Below the pieces are notes generated by a model. That model saw only the letters and a program-made list of their open reading frames with translations, ran no database searches and was not told the origin of the DNA. A DNA stretch of 64,000 nt from Rhizomys pruinosus. Lineage: Eukaryota > Chordata > Mammalia > Rodentia > Spalacidae. The stretch spans positions 436,460 to 500,459 of the forward strand of contig VZQC01007129.1 of the NCBI GenBank assembly GCA_009823505.1, written 5' to 3'. Made by a program: the position numbers and the translations under genes. Of the stretch, positions 23,633 through 35,990 are shown in pieces (position 1 is the stretch's first letter; every line of letters begins with the position of its first letter).

Positions 23633-26600
23633 GATCTCTGTGCTAATAAATGAAGAAATTATTTATTATACAATGAGTCATGTAATTGTAATTGTTACAA
23701 AAGAGGTGTTTTTACTAATTGTATTTTTTCTCAATATTCCAGGTTCCAAAACAAAGTTGTATGTGTATGATATCTATGAGCCGGAAGTATTATTTACCCA
23801 ATGATTTCAGACAATGGTGTCTTGGTATATCATTATTTTATGCTAACTATTCTTCTTATTAATTTAGCCCAGCAAGAGTGATAGTAAATAAAATAAAAGC
23901 ACAATTTGTAAGGCATAAAGGACATTTATACATGGTATGTTAATTTATCTCCTGAATAGATAATTTATAATTATAAAAATAATATCGCTCAATTTTCAGT
24001 TATGTAAAAAACTATTTTTTAAATGAGAATATGAATTCTGTTAATAGATATTCAGTAATATATTTACTGTTATTACTCATTGAGGTAATTTTATTCTTAC
24101 CTTTAATATTTATGAAAAAACATAAAGATGACCACATATCCTAACATAGCTTATTCAAATTTTATTTTAATATTTTTTCTTCTAAAATTTGTAGCTCAGT
24201 CTAATAATTATTTCCTTCCACATACCATGGCAATGTAGGCTTTCTGTATCTATAGCTATCATTTAAATATAATTCTTATATTATTATTACATGTTGTTTT
24301 CATAACCCTTAACACAAGGCTTATTTAACATTAATTTGTAACATTCCAATTTTTTGAATTTATTCTTTATAGCTGTTTAAGCATCCTGAGTGCTGATAGC
24401 ATTTCTTCATGGCTATAACAGCTGATGAATCTTCAAATTTAGGGAAAATTTTATAGAAAGTGAATGTAGAAAAGACAGCTCTATGAGACAAATTAAAGTT
24501 TCATCTATGGAAGTACCCAATCTGTCATCAGGATTCACAGGGATTAGAAAAGATCATGATGTTATTGAGTGTTGGTGCCAAAGAACTGGTTAAATCTATG
24601 CAATTGTTAAATCACGGAGACACTAGAATATACAAAACTCAATCAATCATGATCTTTTTGTAAGCCCAGTGCTAAATATTTCATTAATACATCTTATCCC
24701 CAATTGTTTCCATTATATAAAAATATAAACTACTCCCTTATACACCCACCCAATTTCATGCATTCTGTTCATGTATGGTAAGAACTTTGAGTCAAATGTC
24801 AGTCTACCCAGACGTCCTTTATTGCAAATTCATTTGCTGGGATTGAATCAGCCTGTATATCCCAATTCAGAGTCTCTTTCTTAAAGAGTGTATCTCCCTC
24901 ACTGCAGCAATAATCAAGTGCCAGTAGTTCTTCAACTAATGTAGGGGAACTGTGCCCATTTCCCCAGTTCTAGCTGGGTTTTGTTAGCATGAGTTTGCAT
25001 GTGTTTGTGCTTGCTGACACAATTGCTGATTAGGTTCATCTAAGCAGGTTCCAAGAAGCCTGAAAGACTCCATGCTCTACCTACTGTGGTTCTTAGAATC
25101 ATTCTTTCCCCTTCTTCTGCAATGTTTCCTCAGCTCTGGGTGGGTGATATAGGAGTCCTGTACCAGGTACCCGAGGTGGGCAGATTCTTATTATCTGTGT
25201 TGAGGCACTTGTGCCTCTTGGGTTCAGTGTTGTCTGTTGCCTGTGGAGCTTTCTGGAGGAGAGTTGGGCAGATCCATTGGTGTTTTCTCTACTCTTCTTC
25301 CATTTTGCTCCGTGAGCCTTAGGTAGAGTTTCATTTAGAGTTGTCACTTAATGGTTGGGCATCTCACATACACTTATGGATGGAACATGAAAACTATATC
25401 ATGCTAAGTGAAAGCACAGACTCTGGAAAATAAAAAAGACTTAATGTTCTTCCTCTTTGTGGATCTTAGCACACATCCTTATATGTGAAAATATATCCTG
25501 ATATAAGTGAAAGAGCCAGGAAAGTGGAAAGAGTCCATGGAGTAAAGAAGGGAAAAAGGAGGATGAAAGAGAATAGTAGGAAATAGATGTCTACAGGGGG
25601 AAAAATGGGTAAATTGGGAGAAGAAGACAGAGAAGAACACAAAAACCGTGGGGGTAAAAGGGAAGAATGAGCCCTTCTATTTTTGTTTTTTGCTGCGTTA
25701 TATAAACTTTCTAAATTATCAAGAGTCATCAAGGAAGGGTAAATTATCTGTTCCACATAAAAAGACATCAGATATTAGTCCTGGTACCTAAAATCCTTAT
25801 CTCAAGAGAAATGAAATGGAAACAAAGAAAAAAATCAGTCATACTTCAAATGTTGCTTGATGAAAAGGCTTGGATTATGTAAGGAAGTGTCAGGAACTGC
25901 CAAAGGATTTTAGTCGCCCACCAAAATTTTAAAAATAAAATATGTAACACTTCTTTGAGTGGAGAATTGCCAATTGCCTAAAGCTGATAAATATCAGAAT
26001 TCTTTGCTCTTTGCCTTAGGCTGTTTAGATTTTTCTCTTTAAATCAGACCTAGTTTTTAAAAGAAGTTTTTTTTCCTTTCAATGATGCTCAAAAATACAT
26101 CCTTTTATACACATGACTAGCAATGAGATTAGTCATTCAACAAATAGAATTCAAGCTTTTTTTCTAAAACTAAAGATTTTTTTCATTATTTGTGTCTTAC
26201 AGGTTGAATTTTCGTAATATTGTATATTTGATTAATCATGCTATACTCTGTCACTTTATGTTCTTTTTGACATTGCTTCCTTGATTAGTTTGATGGGTGC
26301 TCTCTCTTTCAATTTAATGACTATTAACATTATCTTTTAACCCAATGGTGGACTTGTGAATCAGGATGCTGTGCAATCCAAAGCCAGATTCTGAAACACA
26401 CCTAAGAAATATAATTGTAATTATTTGTAATCCCCAATTACTAATCTAGAGTCTTCATCTACCATATAGAGCATACCTTTTGGACAAATACTTCCTACCA
26501 TCTGCAGGCTTCTGTAGCATAATATGCAACAAAGAACATGTTCTCCTTCTCTTCTTTCCAACATCAAAATGTTAATAGGTGATGGAAGTTTTTATCACAT

Positions 26601-26639
26601 GCTCATGCTTTAGGGAGAAAAATGAAAGATGCTGTCTTT

Positions 26640-26892
26640 GTTACATATTAAAAATTATATTTTATTTTCTATGTGTAGAATGTCAATTGTCTGCTGTGGT
26701 TTGTGCAACCCATGTCGTGCTAATTGCTGCAGAGTTCAGAAGAGGGTGTCAGATTTCCCTGAGACACTGGAAGTTCTCCTGGAATTGGAGTTACGACGGT
26801 TCTCAGCCTCCATGGAGGCTGCTGGGGAATTGCTCCTGGGTCCTCTGCAAACGCAGTCGGTGCTCTTGAACGCTAGGCTATCTCTCCAGCCC
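26640..26892 (-). repeat. B2 SINE (noisy copy)
   Basis: Counterpart of 17630-17873; for example aatgtcaattgtctgctgtggttt replaces aatgtaatatgtctgcatgtaggttt. Confidence 0.85.
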
Positions 26893-26957
26893 GAAAGATG
26901 ATGGTCTGTTACTGATGTTGTTTCATCCAGTTAAGTTCCCCACAGCCCTTGTTTAGG

Positions 26958-27589
26958 TCAAGTAAATAAATAGAGGTACAGGAGGGAATGTGGTTCTTAT
27001 TCAATGGTATCCATATAAATAGGTAGAGTTATAGGAGGAAGTGAGGGCCTGAGACACTGATATCCATGTAAATAGGTAGAGGTATAGGAGAAGTGTGGGC
27101 CTTAGTCAATGATATCCATGTAAATAGATAGAGGTATAGGAGGAAGTATGGGCCTTATTTAATGGTATCCACATAAATAGGCAGAGGTATAGGAGGAAGT
27201 GTGGTTCTTATTCAATAGTATCCATGTAAATAAGTAGAGATATAGCTTGAAGTATGAGCCTTAGTCAGTGGTATCCATTTAAATAGGTAGAGATACAGGA
27301 GGAAGTTTGGGCCTTAGTCAATGATATCCATGTAAATAGGTAGAGGTGTAGGAGGAAGTGTGGTTCTTATTCAATGGTATCCATGTAAATAGGTAGAGGT
27401 ATAGGAGGAAGTGTGGCCCTTATTCAATGGTATCCATGTAAACAGGTAGAGGTATAGGAGGAAGTGTAGCTCTTATTCAATGGTATCCATGTAAACAGGT
27501 AGAGATACAGGAGGAAGTTTAGCCCTTATTCAATGGTATCCATGTAAATAGGTAGAGGTATAGGAGGAAGCCTAGTTCTTATTCCAAGG
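26958..27589 (+). repeat. 53-bp minisatellite, second copy
   Basis: As far as I can compare by eye it is identical to 17935-18566, unit by unit. Two independent genomic copies of a minisatellite would be expected to differ. Confidence 0.93.
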
Positions 27590-29271
27590 TGTCTTAGAAA
27601 CACTATCCTGCTTGCAGTGTGGTGTCCTTTGGATCTTTTCATAAACATATTTCAATCTTGATGCTAAAGGAAACCTATGGTTAGCTCCTCTTACAGATGC
27701 AATAACTACCCTCAAGTTATGCTCAGGATCTTCAATAGTACAAGAATTTAGTCCTCATAACTATTTCAATTATGGATGACTTTGGCTCTATATTTCTCAG
27801 AGCTCTGGTCAAATGCGATTTGTATTATAGCAGAGTTATACAAATATTTGTGGTGGCTTATATTAGCAATAACCTGCTAGGATTACACATACAACACATT
27901 TGAGGAAATAACGTATGCTGTTTAATCATGAATATAACGGTTGTGAAAGCGAAGCGTTTTGTTTGTTAAATTAATTAATTCCTTTGACCTCATCTGAGGC
28001 AGTAACATGACCGGACAGTAAGATCACAACATGCTGACTTCTTTATGTGAACATTTTATTTCTAAGCAAAGAATTTAAGCGTTTACCTCACAGACTAATT
28101 TTTGCTTGTCTTTGTTATATCTCCCTCCCTCCTCTCTCCCTCCTGTATTGCCCTCTCTCCTCTTCCCTTCGTTCCTCTTCTTTTCACCCCTCTCCTCCTT
28201 TCTACCCATTTTCCTTTCTCCCTTTCAGTAAATTAACTTCACGATTCACATAAGAACTAGTGCCAATGATGTAAAGAACTTTTCCATAACATTAAATTTT
28301 TACTAAATGGATTGTGGAGCAGGGAAAAGAGAAGATTAGAAAGAATCTTTGAAGAGCATTTCCCATGATGCTTTAGTGAGGATAGATTCTAACTAAAACC
28401 TAGAAACTATATCTTTGGTTCTCTTACAGTTATCTGTAGTAATGGAATTTTTCTGCTAACTATCTGTACAAAATACATTATCCCATACATGTCATTCTTG
28501 AATGCTGCAATATTTTACTAAAATTATAGCCTTCTTATTAAAATTTTATTGATCTGAAGCCATCAATTGCAAGATCCATCACAAAATCATCATTAAAGGG
28601 CCAAAAAAAAAAAAATGCTACAACTGCATGAACACAGCAAAGATCTCTGTGATAACCATCCTAGTGCACCAGAATTAGCAGAGCAAGAGAGTAAAGGGGG
28701 GAAGTCAACCTCTCTTCTCTCTCACACACAGGAGTAGAGAGACGGGAAGAGGAAGGCGAGAGTAGAGAGTGAGAAGAGAGAGAGAGAGAGAAAGTAGAAC
28801 ACAAAACTCAAGAAAGTTGCTGTAGGAAGAAGGAAGGTGAATTCAAGAGAGTACTTAAAGTCAACATATGCCATTAAAGATGGTTAATATCTATGAAAAG
28901 AAAAAGATAACAAGTGTTGTTTAAAGCATGGAGAAGGAATGCTTGCCAAATGTTACAGTAACTATAGAAAATGATATAAAGTTTCCAAAATAATGTGATA
29001 AAATGTAATATTATGCAATATGGATCATAATCCATAATTGCAGTACTCTACATGTACAAAGGAAATTAAGTCAGCATCCTATACACAGCAAGAAAGAAAT
29101 GGAAACAGGTCAAAGGGGTTGGCGCATACCTGTTAATCTTCAATACTCAAGAGCTGAGGCAGGAGATATAGTGCAAGGGCTAGCTTCAGCTACTATGTAT
29201 CTCAAAACACAAATAAATAGAAACAAAAATAATGAAAGAATAGAAAAATACTATATCCACCAATTGATGAA

Positions 29272-29274
<3 letters not shown>

Positions 29275-29312
<38 letters not shown>
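29275..29312 (+). repeat. (TA)n microsatellite
   Basis: Uninterrupted AT repeat at the A'/B junction. Frames that read Tyr-Ile repeats here are repeat translations. Confidence 0.97.
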
Positions 29313-29317
<5 letters not shown>

Positions 29318-29530
29318 AATCAACCACAAAACAGAATGAAATACAATTATTTTCAATAAAATACACTGGACCTGGAGATAATGGATTAATTGAAATAGGC
29401 ATAGGAATGGACACATTCAGATGTAAAGTAATATAAAATGTGACATCATAAAATCAAAGTAGAAGGGTACTTTTAAGAAGGAATAGAAATATGGGGGAGA
29501 GAAAGGACTAGGGCAAAATGGTGTGTTTGA
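29313..29530 (+). repeat. Old L1 3' end
   Basis: cactggacctggagataatgg, attgaaataggcataggaatgg, cacattcagatg and a purine-rich atgggggagagaaaggac follow the order of the L1 ORF2 end and 3' UTR, with high divergence. The second copy is at 38580-38790. Confidence 0.5.
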
Positions 29531-29852
29531 CCAATGGTTTCTAAGTTGTTATTAGACAAGAGTAAGGAGTGCTACACAGTAGAATAACTTTGGACATTAT
29601 GGTTACTGTTACAGATTTCAAAAAGGAAGAAGAAAGCATTTTGAACGTTTTCTTCATAAAAATGATGATACTTTTAGGAAATAAGTTTAATCACATTTAA
29701 ACATTTGCACAAGTTATATGTGCTAAATATTTCATGGGACATAATAAATTATAATTCTGCTTTATCTAGGTTAAACTTAATTTGAAAATCGATTTAGATA
29801 AAAGACCTTTAGAAGAGGAACAAGAAATGAGGAGAAAGAAGACATAAGGAAA

Positions 29853-30066
29853 GGGCTGGAGAGATGGCGCTCCATCAAAACCACTGGTTGCTCTTGCAGA
29901 GGACCCGGTTCGTTCCCAGCAATCTACATGGTTACTAACAGACATCTGTAAACTCCATTTCATGGAAATTTGATGTCCTCTTCTGACCTCTGTGGGCGCT
30001 GGAACAACATAGGTGTACTTACATACATCAGGAAATTCACTCAGACACATAACATAAAAATATTTT
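29853..30066 (+). repeat. B2 SINE, older subfamily (noisy copy)
   Basis: gggctggagagatggcgctcc head, tgctcttgcagaggaccc, gtcctcttctgacctctgtg and an A-rich tail. The cleaner copy is at 39119-39337. Confidence 0.85.
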
Positions 30067-31094
30067 TTAATAATGAAAACAGAAGAGATAAGTGATAGAA
30101 ATGAAAAAGCAAAACAGGAAGAAAGGAAAAATAATGAAGCACTGAAATGCTCACATTGAAAATAGGTTTCAATGTGAGTCTAATTAGAAGCCATTATATG
30201 ACTTAGAATTCTTTTCATTTGGATTTATATCAAAGCTGAGTAATTCAATTTACTTGAGGTCATTTCACATGGAGAAAATGAACAAAGCATAAACTGTTCA
30301 AATTATATAATGAATATTGTCTTGTTGTATCCTCTTGATTTCTCAAATTACAGATGTCACAAGGCCCAACTTCAAAATATTTCAGATTAAACTTTTGTGA
30401 AGATAATACTTCTGCTTTCATGACTGTTGGTTCTCCCAATCTTTTATTTGCCTGGTATGAGGACTTTATTATTATATCATATATTATAATTCACTGTGAC
30501 CTCTACTATTATTCTTTATCTCTATCCTTCCCTTTGGCAGAAGTGTTTATTTAATTGGCATTTTCTCAGACAGCATGAGAGAAGGCAGAAAGTTTAATAT
30601 TCAATTCAGTTCCTCAAATTTCAAGTTTTGAAAGCAAAAGACCTGCCTGATTTTATATGATTAAGTGGTTAATCAATTTTTCTTATAGAGTGAAAACCCT
30701 GCTATTCAAATTAAATTTATCTTTATCAAAGAATAGTTATCTATAATCTCTGTGAAATTATTAGTGAGAAAATAACCTATAGAAGAAATAGAAGCTATTT
30801 TAGTGGAAGTAGCTATAATCTAAGCTTAAATTACTTCGCAAATATGAGAGCTATATAATGGCTAAAGCAACTCAAGTCTCAAATGATCAAAGAAAGTATT
30901 GCAGAGGCTTTGTGATTCGTTGTATCTTGTTTGTGGGTCTTTGTTTTTATGATATTAACATGTTCCTAATTACTTCAGATCAATGTGATTAACAGTCCAT
31001 TCTCTTCAAATTTGCTTTCAGTGCTGTAAGCAGAAATACGAAGCCTCAGTAGTTTAAAAAATAATTAAGACAAGAGCAATGAAAACACACACAA

Positions 31095-31125
<31 letters not shown>

Positions 31126-31437
31126 CACACACACAACTGCAAAGCAAAATTTGTTAAAATAGCTCTAAAGTCTAGAAGGAGCCCTGTTCTCTTTCTATGT
31201 ATTGTCTCTGAAGAGGACCTAGGGAGAAGGGCTCTGTACACAGTAGAGATTTTAATGTTTCAACAGTAGCCCTTCCAGGATCACTGTTTTGCAAGATGTG
31301 CCCAGAGCTGTACCCTTAGGAGCACTTCCAAAGAACAACATACAATTTTCCTCTTTGCTAAATCTGCCAATTTCTTGTTGAATTTACACAATGTACCCAT
31401 TCCACTTGGCCTCAGGACAGCGATCAAAAAAGGAAAA
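30067..31437. other. Intergenic, no gene recognised; (CA)n at 31084-31136
   Basis: AT-rich. The only distinct feature is the interrupted (CA)n. Duplicated at 39338-40705. Confidence 0.55.
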
Positions 31438-31739
31438 AGAAAAAAAAAAAAAAAAAAAAAAAAAAGACACTACTATAAAAGTTTCCAGCCATTCTATCCC
31501 AGCACTGCAAACTAAAAATGCTATATATACACAAATATGAAAGCCTTTTTCCCAGGAAAATAATGAAGTTATAAAGCCAGATGGACCCTTCTTGGTGTGT
31601 TAGCATCATGTGGAAGAGCCCTGTCTCTGCCATCAGGTTTGGTAAACAAAAGGAATGCAAGTTTATATTTCTCTCCCAGATGCCTAGTTCCTTGTTGAAT
31701 GAAGCTAAGATGAGCAAGGATGCTTGCCCAGATCAGGAA

Positions 31740-31997
31740 GGATGTGGGTCAGAAGCATCATGAAAATGGAGGAAGTGCTTTCTTGTTTCTCTCTCCTTAT
31801 TCCCATAGTTATGTGCAGCGAAAGAGCTTATGTGTGGCAGTTCACCATCAGATCACACTTACAGTTTTCTCCTGTCTATGAATATATCACTGAATCAATA
31901 AGCATTCTTTTAAATGTTTTCTGTGAAAAAGAATCTGGGAGTCTAAATTTGATTAAGAACTATTGTGTGAAATGTACAAAATCTCAATAAAATATAA
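31740..31997 (+). repeat. L1 3' terminus fragment
   Basis: Ends with gtctaaatttgattaagaac and gaaatgtacaaaatctcaat, the same terminal motif as at 8930-8985. In the second copy the stretch between gatta and aaatataaaaatga is replaced by an A run (36711-36744). Confidence 0.55.
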
Positions 31998-32865
31998 AAA
32001 TGAGTCCAAAACAGACTTCTGCTTTGAGTAAATACTATTCTTTGATAAATTTCAAAAAAAATTTATCTCCCTAAAGAACTGTGAATGAATAATCTAGAGA
32101 GAAGATTTAGGACTAGGATGAAAAGGATGTCCCTAAGTTCTACACTCAGAACCCAGATGCTGTGTATGGATGCATTTTGTTATAGGCTCACTGAGTAGCA
32201 TGAGGCCAGTAAGAAAGGACCCATTAGCTATGAACAGAGGTTTTATAGGAATTAGGATACAGTGATGCCAAGATGCAGACAGAGACTAGCATGTGCAAAT
32301 GCAGTGGCAGGACTCCTGTGTCCACCTACAGAACGGCTGTTAGTCTACAAAAAGAGTCTCCTCAGAAAGAACCTTCCCTGCTCGCAATTTGTTCTTGGAT
32401 CTCCAGTCCCTAGAACAGAGAGAAAATCAATATCCCTTTAATAGAACACACTGTTTAGGGTTGCTTTAAATCTAACGTTCTTTGTAATATGCAGTATGCA
32501 AATTGTACATCTACAACTTTTCACTAAAAACTTTGTTGAGAAAGTATCCTTAATACCTAGTCAGGAAAAAAGCTGGTCTAGATGAATTGTCATCCATCAA
32601 GGTACTTATTTGGGTAAAGTCTTGTAAGAGGGCTGTATGTCACTGAGTGAGGTCAGAAAACCAGAGTTTGTAGAGCAAAATATTTTGCTACAGGAACACA
32701 TGAACTTGAGCTTCAGACGTGTTCCAATGTTTGCCCACTGTGGACTCAGTCCATAAAACAGGCAAAGCAGTCTAGACATCAGCAATGCCAAAGTGGAGCA
32801 AGGACGAGATGAATGAAAGAAGATAAACTGCTAGCAAGTGGGAAGTCATGTGTCATTAATTTTTT

Positions 32866-33104
32866 TTAATTTTTTTTATTTATTTCTGTATGTGTATGAA
32901 TGTACTGCCTGCATGCAAGTCTGTGCACCCGTGTCGTGCAATGCCGCGGAGGTCAGAAGAGGGTGTTGGATTCCCCTGGAACTGGAGTTCTCCTGGAATT
33001 GGAGTTACAGACGGTTCTTAGCCACCATGTGGGTGCTGGGGATCAAACCCGGGTCCTCTGCAAGAGCAGTCGGCACTCTTAACCACTAGGCCATCTCTCC
33101 AGCC
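32866..33104 (-). repeat. B2 SINE
   Basis: Well-preserved B2 on minus: gtgtatgaatgtactgcctgc, cgtgtcgtgcaatgccgcgg, gtcctctgcaagagcagtcgg, catctctccagccca. The second, noisy copy is at 37615-37860. Confidence 0.93.
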
Positions 33105-33335
33105 CAGTCATGTTTTGTTTACTGGGAATCACCACGAGTTTATCCTACTTGACGGTTTTAATCTAAGACTAGCAAAATAATCTTAAAGTGAAGAAGTTTA
33201 ATATTCTCACTTTTCCTCTCCTCATTACAGCTTGCCTCTGACAGAGAAGTGTTTTACTTAAGCCAGAAGTATATACTCTATATATATATATACATACTAT
33301 ACTATAAATATAATATAGAGAGATAAATAAAGATA

Positions 33336-33336
33336 G

Positions 33337-33378
<42 letters not shown>
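33336..33378 (+). repeat. (TAGA)n microsatellite
   Basis: About ten tetranucleotide units, preceded by (TA)-rich sequence from 33276. The second copy at 38080-38140 is irregular. Confidence 0.95.
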
Positions 33379-33380
<2 letters not shown>

Positions 33381-33695
33381 TTGGGGTATTTATTGTCCAT
33401 AAAATGTTTTGGAATGACTCATGGTATGAATCTGTAATGACAATGGAGGAGGAAGATGTTATAAATGCTTCTTGCTCTTTTCTTTATTCTGTTATCTCTA
33501 AAAATTTCTGAGTATAAAATTGCTTGGGGTTATATCTGTTATAATATGGCCAAGATTAAGCCTCAAAATGTTATATGCATTCTTTATTTACTCACATTGC
33601 ATAAGAAAATAGAAAACATTTGAATTTAGATACTGCTAGTTTCCTACCTTGATTTTTCTTCTTTCTTTGTGACTTTGACTTGATTTTTCTGATCT

Positions 33696-34059
33696 TCAGT
33701 TTCCTCAGCTCTGTGAACACACTTTATGGTTGCTTTAAGATGGCTGGATAAAAGTGATATGCATCAAATGCTAAGTAGAGCTGTTGGACGATTATAAGAC
33801 AAGCAAGTCTCAAAATACCATAGTTACAATGCATATAATGAAGGTTATAAAGTGTGTTCTAGTATTCATAGTATAAGCATAAATTTTGAAGCTCAGACAG
33901 TGACAGAACTTGCTCAAAGTTTGTAAAACTGGCAGGTTACATTACTAGAATTTAAACCTAATTCTATACCCATTTTTCTATGTTGCCTCTTTCCTTATGG
34001 TGCATCAAACTTCCACTGTATGGTAAGTATGATGTTGCTTTGCCACTATGAAACAATCT

Positions 34060-34098
<39 letters not shown>

Positions 34099-35703
34099 CC
34101 TGTACCTATCTTTTTAACTGCTTTGGTGTGGAAGTGCCAATTATATTTTATTGTTACTGTAAATAGAAATAGTATTTTTAAGAAGCTTATAGAACCATAT
34201 TTGATTACACATTATTTATTTTGCTTTTAGTAGAGGATAGGCTCTAACTATGAATATAAATTGATTCCATGCTCATAACACCATTAAATAGTACTGAGTT
34301 TCCTTTTAAGCTTTAAGTACATGGAAGTATTTATTTTATTTTACAACATGTCTTATTTACTTGATTTCCTCATAAATACATTTGATAGCATTAACACAAT
34401 AGTATGCACTATTATTAAATGCTCAGTAAGAAAAGCCAGACAATTATTCAAAGTGAATCTATTCTATTATTAAATATTAAAACCATAAGACTTCTGGCAA
34501 TATTTTAAGCAATGAATTTAAGGAAGACAACTGAGAGTTAACACTGGAACTTTGCAATTAGCTCTCCTCAAAAGAAATTATGGTGGTCTCAGCACAGGAA
34601 ACAATGAAACCTAATTTAATTTCTTCACCTTCAAGACACAATGAGTTAAGTGCTATGAACTGAAGCTATAAAAATAGCTTTTATTGTTTTTCTACAACAA
34701 AGCATATATATATATAATATTTTGCATATATATATGATATATATATATAATATTTAACATATAATATATATAATATATATATATCATAATTTTGTATGGC
34801 ATAATATTGTTGTCAGCCAGTTACTTGGAATCTTTTGTTTTTGCATAGAAATCGATCACAGGAAAAAAAGCTCTTCTGGTGCTGGTCTTTGGCAGCTCTT
34901 GTATGTCTTGGTAGTTTATGGTAATCAGCAGCAGTAAACAGCTGGGACCAGCAGCAGGCTGTACCCTGTGGCTTACAACTCTTCTGTGGCATGGGTACTG
35001 GTAAGTTTAGCCCTAAGATGTGCCAGCTCTTCTTTATGTCCAGGACTCCATCAAGGTGTGGGATCTCCCAGTTCTTGAGGGACATGCTTTCCAACTTCTA
35101 GGCCTATAGTGTCAGGAGTGTGGAACCCTTGAGAGCAGACAGTGTTGAAAATCCTGGGCTTGGGGCATCTAAGACCATTTTGGCCCTTAAGGCTTGATAG
35201 CATCTTGGTCATTTCCAGGGATCACAGTGCCTGCACTTTCTTTGCTCTGCTTCCTCACAGCCTTCTATCCTCCAGCTTCAGCACGTGTTCCTTCCTGGGG
35301 TGCTCTATGAACCACTCCTCTGCCTCTCTATGCTGAGGCCAATGCCTAGGCTGGTGCCACTGGTATGAGAGCTCTGGCTGATGCTTTTGCTGTGGCTGCT
35401 GGCTCCACCAATTTCATATCCACTTTGCTACCACTCCATTTACACTACTGCCTCCTGGACAGGGCTTCTTGGCAACTGTTATCATTGGTTCTCTAGAGCA
35501 CCAGAGGATGTCTCTCAGCTTGCCTGGAAAAGGAGCCCATCTACTTAGATAGCTAGAGAAGAGGTATTCACACGGAGAATGTTTTTATGGAAATGAAGGA
35601 CGTATTACACCAACCATGGCACTGACCCTTTTGTACTCATCACATTTCCTCTGCTAGGACTCCAGGGGATGGGAAATGCTGCATGCAGGGTCACGTACTG
35701 TGG
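33696..35703. other. Block D: unique intergenic sequence
   Basis: AT-rich up to about 34800, with (TA)n at 34062-34096 and a (TA)-rich stretch with hairpin potential at 34700-34795. From 34800 to 35660 the base composition becomes clearly more GC-rich, without a repeat family or gene I recognise. Open frames at 34813-35094 (minus) and 35142-35336 (plus) show no familiar domain. Confidence 0.5.
34062..34096 (+). repeat. (TA)n microsatellite
   Basis: Uninterrupted AT repeat. Confidence 0.96.
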
Positions 35704-35895
35704 TGTAGCCACCGAGATTTGTGGCGGGGCCCACTTAATCCTAGGACGACCCATGTGGAAAGCCCACGCAGGTAAGCACACCACGTGTACGCAGGTTGAG
35801 GTTCAAATTCAGAGAGATATTTTATTCCAACATGTCTGCTTAAATATCCATGATTCAGTTCTCAGGGCCGAATGCTAAATCTTTTTGTCACTACA
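35704..35895 (-). repeat. Small solo LTR, tentative
   Basis: The stretch is bounded by tgtag at the low end and ctaca at the high end, a 5-bp inverted repeat of the TG...CA type. On the minus strand it has a TATA-like tatttaag near 35840, a polyadenylation signal (complement tttatt at 35821-35826) and a GC-rich end. The length of 192 bp is short for an LTR and I find no target duplication in the flanks. Confidence 0.35.
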
Positions 35896-35943
35896 CCCCA
35901 CCCCATGGGTATGGCCAGGGAGGTACCATTGGCTTAGAATCCA

Positions 35944-35990
35944 ACCCATTTTATTTTATTTTATTTTTATTTTATTTTATTTTTTTTAAT
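35944..35990 (+). repeat. (TTTTA)n pentanucleotide run
   Basis: Imperfect tttta repeats that run into the A/T-rich tail of the following minus-strand B2. Confidence 0.85.

Larger units (their letters stand above)
20960..29272 (+). repeat. Block A': second, error-like copy of block A
   Basis: Same order and orientation as 11922-20225: MaLR LTR (about 22600-22920), B2 (22933-23172), MaLR LTR (23283-23632), L1 3' UTRs (24680-25800), B2 (26640-26892), 53-bp minisatellite (26958-27589), pyrimidine tract (28110-28230) and SINE (29118-29215). Differences from block A are mainly single-base and short indels, often in or near homopolymers (for example gaagtattactgggactgag against gaagtatgtgactggggactg). 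Some stretches, such as 24360-24700 and the minisatellite, look unchanged. This pattern fits uncorrected long reads with patchy polishing. Confidence 0.93.
29255..31466 (+). repeat. Block B: first copy of an about 2.2-kb segment
   Basis: After the (TA)n at 29275-29312 the sequence acacaaatcaaccacaaaac runs to the A-run at 31438-31466. The same segment recurs at 38507-40732. Here block B is the noisier copy: its B2 reads gatggcgctccatcaaaacc and cccggttcgttcccagcaatc, and its (CA)n is interrupted. The start, tatccaccaattgatgaatgaa, belongs to block A's L1 end and not to block B' (atccacaaattaataaatgaa), so A' and B seem to have been spliced at two related L1 ends. Confidence 0.9.
31467..33695 (+). 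repeat. Block C: first copy of an about 2.2-kb segment
   Basis: From acactactataaaagtttcc at 31468 to gactttgacttga near 33690 this recurs at 36224-38457. This copy is regular (B2 at 32866-33104, tetranucleotide repeat at 33336-33378) and its right end runs on into unique block D. Confidence 0.92.

Noticed and set aside
20960..29272. A true recent segmental duplication
   Set aside because: The single N at the start, indel-dominated differences, degraded (GA)n and switch to other sequence at an L1 homology are better explained by assembly error. Depth data would settle it.
29186..29416. Frames with Tyr-Ile repeats (also at 34048 and 38360)
   Set aside because: Translations of (TA)n microsatellites.
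34813..35094. 93-codon minus frame as a host exon
   Set aside because: No recognisable domain or splice context; no support beyond being open.
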